DNA of 64,000 bases from Tubiluchus corallicola (Eukaryota; Priapulida; Priapulimorpha; Priapulimorphida; Tubiluchidae): the NCBI GenBank assembly GCA_030141605.1, contig JAQGDQ010000043.1, positions 186,001 to 250,000 of the forward strand, read 5' to 3'. Shown here piece after piece: positions 1 to 60,982 of this stretch. The notes below the pieces were generated by a model. The model was not told the origin of the DNA, ran no database searches, and worked only from the letters and a program-made list of their open reading frames with translations. The number at the start of each line of letters is the position of its first letter. Within the stretch, counting starts at the first letter, position 1. Position numbers and translations under genes: made by a program.

Positions 1-2454
1 AATGATCAGTAAATTGTCTGCATATATACGTGATTAATTACGTGTGTTGTTAGCCGCGGTGTGCTGCTTAACTGTCTGTCAGTATGCCTAATCGCAGTAG
101 CAGTTCAAGATGTCTATCTTGACAGGCTGTGATAATATTTACAAGATGGATTGACAGCTTATATAGTGTTGTAATGTTTATACAGTTTTGAAACCTGGTT
201 TCACAAGATAATAAATACGCTGGCTGACAGCTTTAAAGTCGTCCTTACAACAGTACATTAATCGCAAAAAGCATAATAGCATTGATTTTTGCAAAAATAA
301 AGAAAAGTCAACGTTTGATAATATTGTATTAGTGACACATACAAAAATTGAAAGAAGTGATTACACTAAATTATTGCGCATTTGCAATATAGGTAATCTG
401 ACGAGCGCACTGATAATATTACGACAAAAATTCTAAAAACATAACCGCTACCTTGTTTTTGAGGTTAGTCGAATGAAGAGTAAAGCTTCAAAGAAATTTC
501 AACCAGACGATATACTAATCACTGACGACTGTAAAGATTTTAATTCATTACTGCTCTGCAGTCCGTTATTGTAAAATATTGTTATTTTTATTTCAAGAAG
601 ATCAAATTAAAAGATAAAAACAACAGCACGGCAATTGTGACATCTTTTTCTTTATCAGCTAGCGCTAGCGTATAGGAGACGCGAATTTTTTTGGCGAACT
701 GGAAACAAATCCTGATTTATGTATAACTGCAGAGAAGAAGACAGCAACATAAAGTAGGACCTACATCAGAACAAGCAGAGAGTATAAAGTACATCAGAAC
801 AAGCATATACAAAAACTGATTAATTATATCTGCAAAAGACTTGCAGCAGTAGAAAGAAAACCAAAACGGCAAAAGCAGATTCGAAGAAGTTAAAAACACT
901 GGAGATTCAGTAAAAACCTGAAATCTTAAATCGCAAAGCATTTATCGTCCATAAATTAATAAAATTAAAGTCCAATGATCTCAACACAGAAAGAGCGCTG
1001 CTAATGAGATCATATAACATAAAGCTTGAGATATAAAGTTGCATTGTTTGTTAAATTTGTTTGTTCAAATACGCTTTTTTGAAAAGGTAAATGGCGACGT
1101 TACACTGAAATTACAGAACAAATAAACAAACGATCAGCAAAAAATCATTGAAACACGGATAATTGGATACACGAGGACAGACTTAATAATTTCACTGGCT
1201 TCCCAGAAACTTCGTGTACAAAGGACACTCATTAGTTCATCATCCTCCGTTCGAGCGTATGCGCGAGGCCAGTTTGAACAAATCTGTATAATTGGCTTAA
1301 AATCGGTCCTGTGTCGTGGCATTCCAAACTGGTTCGCAGAAGAAAAGCTCAATAATTTTTTAGTTTTATTCAATAAAGCCAAAACTTACTAATCTTTTTT
1401 TACAGTGAGAAAGCAAAGGTGCACCGTGAGACCGCAAGAAATGAGTTAAATCGTGAGACACACAATAAAACCGTGTGAATTGAGAATATAGAGGTATAGC
1501 TGTAATGAGTTTCTGCCATTAAATTTTAACGTATAAACCCAAGTTTACGTAAACCAGTGGTTTTAAATTTTGTTATTTCTGTCTTTTATGTGTTTTGGTA
1601 GTTTTATTGCTATGCTACTATTCTTGTTAAAAACAGAAAAATCGTTGAAAATTTATCAGCAACTTAGCAATCGGAGATTTCTGACAACGATAAATTAATT
1701 TAAGTTCCACTTTTTGGATATAAGTAAGACATTGGATTTTAGATGGCACCACAAAATTTGCAATTACATTTCGCCTTATTTTAATTTGTTATAGGTTAGT
1801 CATAGAAGCATCTTTCATACCAGTAGTCAAGCGAATCCAGTTTAGGCCTGTGGATAGCAACTGATTAGAAGTTTACTATATGTGCAGCTATTACGCGCAT
1901 GACAGCGAGTCCCAACGCTGAACTCCCAGGATTTAAGCTGCATCCTGAGTGTATCAGTCTTAGCAACACGTGAGAAGCATTGCTAGTTGCTGGACGGCGT
2001 AAGGAACCAAATTAGTTTCCTGAATTCCGTCGAGCTTCTGGAATTTCGAATTAACAACTTTCGTCCGAAGCTTATTCGAATTTGCGAATTTTCCTTCAAA
2101 TTCAGTTAAAGCTGATATGAATCATTTAATTACTTCTTATTTACTACATCTGATTTAATAGTGATTTATTACTGTTAATTAGCCAGTGATTTTATTAGTA
2201 CCTGTGTAGTCATTTAATGCTGTTCAGTGTGAACGGAAATATGAACCAACTCACAGAAAGAAAAACTTCAAAACTCTCGGGAAGGAGCTAATTGCGTTTT
2301 AGCAGGTAATTTTCCGACCTAATTAGAGAGAGAAAGAGAGAAAGAGAGAGAGACAACACCGCGTTTCCACGTCCTCCAAGAACCTAATCGTCGAGCCAGA
2401 CCGTCTGTGAGAGCTAAATGAGAACAAAAGAATCATCTAGAAAACCGTGAGAAC
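1..2454. other. Upstream region and putative 5' UTR of the GPCR gene
   Basis: No coding sequence or recognisable promoter motif. A purine-rich GA stretch at 2323-2354 lies just upstream of the start and may be in the 5' UTR. Short ORFs here have no family features. Confidence -1.
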
Positions 2455-52673
<50,219 letters not shown>

Positions 52674-52966
52674 ATCACACATGGTAAACCAGCTTCGTAG
52701 GAAAAGCTCAATAACATGATAATAAGTTGGTTAGTACATATCGGTATATCATGAAACATACGTGCTGCCGCTCATTGTTGCCAAATGGAAAACACAAGTT
52801 GGCCCATTTTAATATAAAAAACACAATTTATTCACTTTCATAAAAGTAACTAACATTTTTCCAGTACTTGCTATATATGTCCGTTTTATGTTTGGGGTTG
52901 AGGTTTGAACAAAAGATGATGGCCTACTAGTATTATTGAAAAATTACAATATTCTATTGCGGACAG

Positions 52967-53446
52967 AATAAAGAGATGATTCCATTTGAGATTTGAATCA
53001 GTTGTCAAAATGAAGCTTGGCGATAAAATCGGTGTAAATTTTGATAAAAACATCCAGGACAGTTATTTCTACTGGGATTTGTTCAAGCAAGACTTGGAAT
53101 TTCGACTTTTCGTTGGTTCTCCAGATTCAATAGGCCAGGGACATATTTTCTGGTAGACAGGTGAACAGCATTTGTGAACAGAAAAAAGTCCAGTGATGTA
53201 AGAAAATCAATCAAGCGTGTCGTGTTGCTGCAATCTTTCACACAATTTTGACCACTGTATAGTGTCTGTACGTGCATTTGTGTACTTATTGGGTACTGCT
53301 ATACACAACTTGTTTAATTTCTTCAGCATATTTGATGTATTTGACAGCTACATTATCTAGTGAACGAAAAATAGCTATTTTTGTGTATACTATGTGAATA
53401 ATAAGTTATTGTATTAATAGAATTATATTAATATTGGAGAAATAAA
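52967..53446 (+). promoter_or_regulatory. Candidate poly(A) signals of the GPCR gene
   Basis: AATAAA hexamers occur at 52967-52972 and 53441-53446, about 0.3 and 0.8 kb after the GPCR stop codon. Either could end the transcript. AATAAA is frequent by chance in AT-rich DNA, so only the position supports them. Confidence -1.
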
Positions 53447-54371
53447 GACAAAGATATCTAGTTTTTCTGTTAAGTTCTTAAATCTATGCTTTGCGATTCT
53501 TTATATTTGTCTACATGGGATGTTATCTAGTTCTAGCAGTATTATCTTATAGGTTAGTTATTTAATGTCGTTGCAGAGAAATAATAGTAAAGAATAAACG
53601 ATTTTTAAATAAAAGATTCTGGATGTATAACGATGCAGAATTATGCAGGATTATAATCGAAGTAAGCTGTTTGCAAGCGTCACCTAGCGACAAGTTTATC
53701 ATTTAATTTACGTCAATAGAAAAATCGTTAAGTGTGACATGGCTATGAAATTTTCATTGGCAGTTTTGAGTTGTGAGTGTGTGCGAAAGCACGTTACGGT
53801 CATGGAAATGGAAAAAATCCTATTACTTGTGACTTCCATGGACTGTGACTGTGAAGCCTTACAGAACTGATAAGTAAATGCAGACACAGTGCTTTTTGTT
53901 GCTTAGTGATTAGTCGTATAGGTGTATCATGATTGCTCTTAGATTTACGTACTATTTTAATTTTATACAAACCATGCACATTTCCATTTCATTAATTTGT
54001 AGGTTTATCTATAAGTACGCCTCCATTATATTTATATTTATATGCATGTGCTTTAGATATGTAACTATAATTACATTCAAATCATACATTATTTACACAT
54101 TTATAATTTAAAAGATCATGATGACGGTGTTGCAATAAACTTTTGTTGGTTTTTAGGAGATTTGTATGCATGTTCAATCCTATTCTTTTATTCAAATTAG
54201 TTTTAAAGTTTCAAAACGCTATTACAGTTTTACTATTACAGTATTATCTTTCTTCACGTCTGAATACATATGCTCCTAAATTTTCTGGCTACCCCCATTT
54301 CAATTTCACGCCCTTCCTGTTGTTTTCTTATCTTTTCTCTTTTTGAAGTTTTTCGTTCTTCTGTTTTTCTT

Positions 54372-54416
54372 GTAGCTAGTAAAGTCGTGAATGTAAAAGA
54401 ATGTTGCTACGATGGG
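54372..54416 (-). pseudogene. Decayed copy of a deacetylase-like exon
   Basis: The minus strand encodes PIVATFFYIHDFTSY, against [15 protein letters not shown] in the real exon at 61021-61185. Similarity is visible at DNA level over about 45 bp (CTAGTAAAGTCGTGAATG is shared) and is lost on both sides. It suggests a former duplicate of the gene or of the exon. The short length keeps confidence moderate. Confidence -1.
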
Positions 54417-56068
54417 TTCCAGTGTGACATCAAATGCAAGGTGTGAGCCATTAAAAAATTTTTCTTTGCAAGTAAAGAATCAAAAATGAAGTAAATGAAA
54501 TTATTGGGTTTGTCACACTAGTAATAGCAGCACTATGAAATTCGACACCCATAATGACATATAAGTCCATTCGAGTTTGATCCATGTAGTCCACTTATAT
54601 AGTCCATCATGAGTCGGAAATAACTTTTGAGCCTTGACTTTCAATTGACTCAATTGACTCAGCTGACTCAACTTAACTCACGCTGGATCGCAAGCAAAAT
54701 GAGGCAACAACCAACCTGGACGTACTCGTAGTTGTGGATTATAGGCTACTTATTCAAGGACTGAAACTGAAGGTAAAAGGCTACAAAAATGGTTACAAAA
54801 ATGTTTCAAGAATAAATTACAGTTATCTAAGGAAGCAATTTTTCATACATTATTGGCAGAAAAGCCTTTAATTCAGTTTTTGTCTATTTAGATGCATTAC
54901 AATAGCAATAAATCGCCTTTTTATGCATTTAAAAATTTATGTGCTCGCGTTTCCGAAATACTACACTAATATTTATTACAGAAAAACAAATGTTAGATTA
55001 TTTTGTAAATTCATAGTAGATACCAGCTGCGTTAACAGTCATTCAACATGTCACCAAGTCTGGCAGTAAGGTACGATACGAAAAAGTACCGTACTTCATA
55101 CTACTAAAAACACCGTTTTTATAGTATAGTACCTGGAAATTGAATCCTACCGTACCGTAATTCCGTAATAAAGTTCGTTTTGGTCAAGTGCATGTAGGAT
55201 CTGCTATATGGGTGACATAAAAATTAACTGTAAAAACGATTAATTAACCAATTTTACTTTAACAATTTTGTAGCACACACGATGAGTTAGCACGTAACTA
55301 GGCAAAAACACTAAGTTACCAGAATTTTGTACATTTTTTACTAAGTTATAATATAACATAATTGATATTTGCAATTTGTAAATTAAATTCAAGAAATATT
55401 AACGATAGGTATAATTAAGCATTGCATGTAGCAGATAAAAAAGTCCCAAATTACATTTTATGCAATCTTCTAAGCGCTCACACATTATCAGTCTCTACCC
55501 AATTGCCAACAAAAATTAATGCGAACTAAGTTAAGTATTATTAACGATTCTCAGTTACATATACTTATGATCATGTTAGTTTGTGAATACATTATACAAT
55601 AAAAAGTGTCCTTGAGTTGTATTATTGGTTTTGCCATTATATTACTTTAACATACGAAACAAAGCCCAACCCCAACAATTTAAACCAATTTATAACAATT
55701 TACCATAATTTATATTATTGTGTTGAAAATCATCAGCTTAAAAATGATTACTAATCAACGTTTTTTCATTATTTAAAAAATTCATGAACATCTATAACTC
55801 ATGCACTACTAGAAATATTTAAAAATAGGAATTTACGCATAATGTTTGTTCTGCATGAAAACTCCACTAAATGAAGGATATTATTATACTGTTAGACCGG
55901 GAAGAGATATGAAACATGAGACAAAAGACACATTATATGTGTTGATAAAATATCTGGTCTTTAATAAAATTAACAAAAGTTCCTTCCAAAACGGCAGTAT
56001 AATGCTGAACTACTGTGTCTTGCGTTAAAATGTGTCTTGCGCAATGGAGCTTCTTAAAATGTGGAAGC

Positions 56069-56358
<290 letters not shown>

Positions 56359-59079
56359 GTAGAGGGCAAGAAGAGTGAAATGTTGCCCATGAGAAGTTCA
56401 GAAGTCTCATCCTAATAACATTAGAGTTAATTATGTTTGCAATATGTATGATAAACACAGTTTCTAAAAGATTTCAAGTATAAAGTTTTATTGTTATCCA
56501 AGTTAGTGCTTAGGATTTCGAGGCAATAATTAAAGAAGGATCGTACCACTTAAATTCACATTTTCTTTATGTACTGAAGTCCCTGCTCTCCAGATGGCAG
56601 ACATGAGAAATAGTGATATCACTACCTTATAAGTGGCTAAAACTAACAATGAGCGTTTTTCTAAGTTGGTTTGTTAGTTAATAATAAGAAAGTAATTATG
56701 TAGTCTAAATGCGTGTAACTAAATAAGTGAGGAAGCATCAGCTTGCAGAATGTTGAACTGCATAAAAATTAATTGTCTCCCTCCCATTTTGAATAAAAGA
56801 CGGCACAAATCAAATGTGGCTACTAGCTAGGCAATAAAGTAAGCAAAAAGCACAAATAATTTAGTAATTTGGTTTTAATTAATGTATACTGTATAGCTTA
56901 ATCATTCTATCCCTAACGACCATTCAACCCGGGTGGCCAGTAGTCATCTAGCACAAGCCAATGTTCTTCGTCTCTGTACTGGAGCTGCCGTAGTCAACTG
57001 GAGCTGCGTTAAAAACCGACTCGGCTGTCAAAACATCTCTTCGCAATTCCAACATGTATAACATTTTGAGGAATACCAAAGTTTTCAAGATTGAATTTCG
57101 AAGTTAACTGTGTGTAAAGCAACTTCGTAGCTTCTGCTAGCGTGTTATAGTTAAAAAACTGCTTTCTAATGTCGTTTTACATTTTATTGAAATATTTATA
57201 GGACTGCATGTAACCGCCTAAGCTGAAATTCTTTATTGCTCCAATGTGGTCTATTAGGTGAATGAGAGTATTCGAGTGGACTTATGGCTATACTTTAATA
57301 TAACTTGTGGAAAATTCTGTGCTAGGGAAAAATATCTCTCCGATTGATGCGATCGTATCGTCAACCATTGCAAAGATCTGTATAAAGAAAATGTTTTTGG
57401 TAATAGCAGTGTGAGGTAGTTTGTGCTATGCCATATAAGGAGGCATAATAAAACATCTGGTTACCAAGGTTACCAAGTGTTTTTTAATTGCCTTTGGTAT
57501 TGCAAGACTTTAATACTGCCACGCTGGTGTGTTGATCTTTTCGCAGTTTTCACGTTAATTAGTGTCCAATACATCACAATTTTAATACAAAGCAGCAAAC
57601 ACATGACAAACACAAACCACAAACACCTATTAAGATGTTTTCTTATAGTGGGATCGTTAATATATCTTGTACTCTTCATCAAGTTTGGTATTCGAAAGAA
57701 ACCACGATGAACTAAGATGAAAACAAATCACTTGATAGTCAACATAGGAAAAGAAAACACAAAAATTGGTCACATCCTCCTATAGAGAGGTGTGGAAAAG
57801 GCGGTATGTGTGACATCTGTTGTATTGTTTGCTGGTAACTAACATCTTGCTCTGTTTTATGTTTAACAAGTTGCGTAACGATTTGTTTTGCTAATGGGTG
57901 GGCGACAACATGTTCTTTCCTAATTAGAGCACACGCAAACAAACGGCTAGATTGGTCCCCCATGTCTTACACCTATTCATGTAACACAACTGTTTTAACT
58001 GCTATTTCTGGTCATTGCAGAAGAATCACATCTCAAGCTATGCAGATTCTTTTTGAAACACGAGCACTTCAAGATCACTAGACGTTTGCTGTCCTATGCA
58101 AAACAGTATCGATTTAATAGCTGAATATCACCTGAGTTAAATGTTTGCTTTGCCGACAAAAAATTAGAGACGTACAAACTTAAAGCATTACCAGGTGCGG
58201 TCACAGCGTTTAATGACTATAGAAGTTATAATTGCTTTTGTTTATGCAAATACGTTACCTCCAGGTAAAGTTATCCAGCTTAAAGCAGTTACTTAGACTG
58301 TTACTTGAAGATGTTGAAGTGTGTGTTACATATTGTTATATGAGCTGCATACAACTTCTGGTATTAATTGTTGTTGTATTACGATCAGTAGGCTTAATAG
58401 GTAAGTACAGACGTTTTAGATAAAACACATTAAAGATGAATGAACATTAAAAATTTTCACTAGTAATCACGTAATTTAAGACAATGTTATTTTCAGATCT
58501 TCCCTACATAGAAAAATCGTAAACAAGTTCGTTTGACTCTTTTGATAGAAAAAACACGAAACAAATAAAAACAAGCAAACATACAAAGACATACTTGTAT
58601 AAGTATTATATAGACTAGCAAAATACTCGCAAAATATTTTGTTCATCAAAAAGAATTATAATCTTCAATGCATGTAATTTCACGTTGCTAAAACAGTCAT
58701 TTTATATGTAAGTATGACCACATTATTACAGATTCACAGCATGTTTTTTACATTTTTATAATTTTCATGTTTACAGATTAAAAAGGTATGATAACCAGTG
58801 TTACAATATGTTTTTGATGGTTTTCTAACTCATTTTTAAAAATACCCAACAATTTTCTTTTGGCCCGTAACATTTTTTACAGATTTACAGAATGTAAGTC
58901 CCGTTACATTTTTTTACAGATTTATACAATGCATATTCAGAATGCTATAGTATTGTTGTTTTTGATTTTTGGTAGGCCAATACTGACTGCAAATTGAACT
59001 TGTCTGCATATTTCAGTATACTCTTTCTTCAAGTTAGGATATAAGTGCCCCGAAAGTTTAGTGCGGTCAAAATTCAAAG

Positions 59080-59345
59080 TTTCGGTATGGTGTAATCATT
59101 AGCATTCCAGCCTGATCAACGTTATCCAGACTCGAAACTTAGGTTTGGACAAAATTTTTCCACCTTTCTAATTTATTTCACTTACTTGTGATTGTCATTC
59201 AGTTTGTGATGCATCTTTATGGGCTGTGGGCTGTGGTTACACTGTACCTGAGCAAAAAATTTCTGTATCTGAAAGTCAAAGTTTTTCTGTGGTGTAATGC
59301 TTAACACAGTTGTCTGCAATGCAGAAGATAAGTTTCGAGTCCAAA
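59080..59345 (+). mobile_element. Two diverged tRNA-like units in tandem
   Basis: TCAAAGTTTCGGTATGGTGT (59086) and TCAAAGTTTTTCTGTGGTGT (59276) each start a 65-70-bp segment with an A-box-like GGTGTAATxxTTA; the second has a B-box-like GTTTCGAGTCC. They are about 190 bp apart. They look like SINE heads or tRNA pseudogenes; neither folds into a sound tRNA by eye. Confidence -1.
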
Positions 59346-59406
59346 ATGAGATTAAAAATCTTTCAGCCTCCCTAGTTCACTTTAGTCACGTACGGCTATC
59401 ATTAGT

Positions 59407-59412
59407 TTTATT
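59407..59412 (-). promoter_or_regulatory. Candidate poly(A) signal of the deacetylase-like gene
   Basis: AATAAA on the minus strand about 30 nt after the stop codon; another lies at 59172-59177. Position only. Confidence -1.
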
Positions 59413-59440
59413 CTTCTTAATTTTGCTACTCCTCATTTTG

Positions 59441-60650
59441 TTAATCATCTTTTTCTTCCTCTTCCTGCTGTTCTTCTTGTTGTTCCTCTTCCTGTTCCTC
59501 TTCTTGTTGTTCCTCTTCCTGTTCCTCTTCTTGTTGTTCCTCTTCCTGCTGTTCTTCTTGTTGTTCCTCTTCCTGTTGCTCTTCTTGTTGTTCTTCTTTT
59601 TCTTCCTCTTCCTGCTGTTCTTCCTGTTGTTCCTCTTCCTGCTGTTCTTCTTGTTGTTCCTCTTCCTGTTCCTTTTCTTGTTGTTCCTCTTCCTGTTGTT
59701 CTTCTTGTTGTTCCTCTTCCTGTTGTTCTTCTTGTTGTTCTTCTTGTTGTTCCTCTTCCTGTTGCTCTTCTTGTTGTTCCTCTTCCTGCTGTTCTTCTTG
59801 TTGTTCCTCTTCCTCCTGTTCCTCTTCTTCTTGTTCTTCCTCTTCTCCACCTGTGGGGTTATGAGTCATTGGATAGACTGGAGGACAAGGAGCACATGTT
59901 ACCACCCACCTCCAGCCACCTGGATATACACCTGGGACATCTTTTATGGTATATTTACATATATTTGGATGTCTGCATGTCTGATTTGTTCGTGGACGAT
60001 TGGTACAGTCCCAAGAATCTAAGGATCCCAAGTCATTCAGGGCGGTAGGATTTTTGATCCAGTCAATTACTTGTGAGACTGTTGTGAAAAATACGTCATT
60101 TAGTTGCAGAACCATCTCGATGAAGTCTTGCAGTCCTTCAATAGCATAAGGAGCATCAAAAAACCACATTGGACGTAGATGAATTGGAAATGGTGCTCGG
60201 CTGGTGCTATTATAATGGCGGTAGAAGTTTGTTAATAACAATTCCTTGACACCTTCTCTTGTTGGAGGAATGGCGCAGTTGTGAAGGGAGTTACAAAACC
60301 GCCCCTTTAAGTCGATGTAATCGACCATTGGAACTTCCCAAATTCCTGGAAAGCTGTTGGTGGGGCAGGGTTCGATTACGCACATGATACCGCTGTGGTA
60401 GTCGAGTGTATAAGGCCAAATTGGGGGATCGTTGAGTGTTGTTGGTAAAGAATTGTCCCACAAGAATCCATTTTCTAGCAACATGTGAAATTGTTCATTA
60501 CCTCCAGGTTGCAGATATGGTGCTCTCATGCCTTTAATATACTTAGGATCAATAAGGGCTAGGTTATCTATGATTGTTTTGTGATCAGCTATTTCATATT
60601 TCCACTCTTTCGCAGTGATCCATCGCCAGTATTCTACAGGAGTTCTATGA
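59441..60650 (-). CDS. Deacetylase-like gene: last exon, deacetylase core and Glu/Gln tail
   Basis: It starts after the acceptor TTCTTTTCAG and ends at a TAA (59441-59443). It carries the conserved [39 protein letters not shown] and [20 protein letters not shown] segments and a Cys-rich end ([15 protein letters not shown]) shared with CDA proteins. The late catalytic His, usually in a Y-x-H-A-A-W type motif, appears as Arg. After PTGG the last 134 codons are almost only Glu and Gln. Confidence -1.
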
Positions 60651-60891
60651 CTGAAAAGAAATAACGAGTATGCACAATTAGCTAGCAACATTTCACTCTT
60701 CTTGCCATCTACCTCCTTTCTTTCTATATCTCTCTCTCCCTCTCTTTTACTCCGTTCTTTTGTCGTTTTGCTCCCTTTTTTATTTTTGCATTTGTTTTCG
60801 ATATTTTAAACGACGTTTTCGTGCGTTTTGTCCCTTCCCTCGTCCCTTCTTTCTCCTCTCTTTTCTCTGTCTTTCTCTTTCTGTCTCTCTC

Positions 60892-60982
<91 letters not shown>

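Noticed and set aside
59297-60022. 241-codon plus-strand frame rich in Leu and Phe
   Set aside because: Antisense shadow of the Glu/Gln tail and last exon of the deacetylase-like gene, whose minus-strand frame has family motifs and splice sites.
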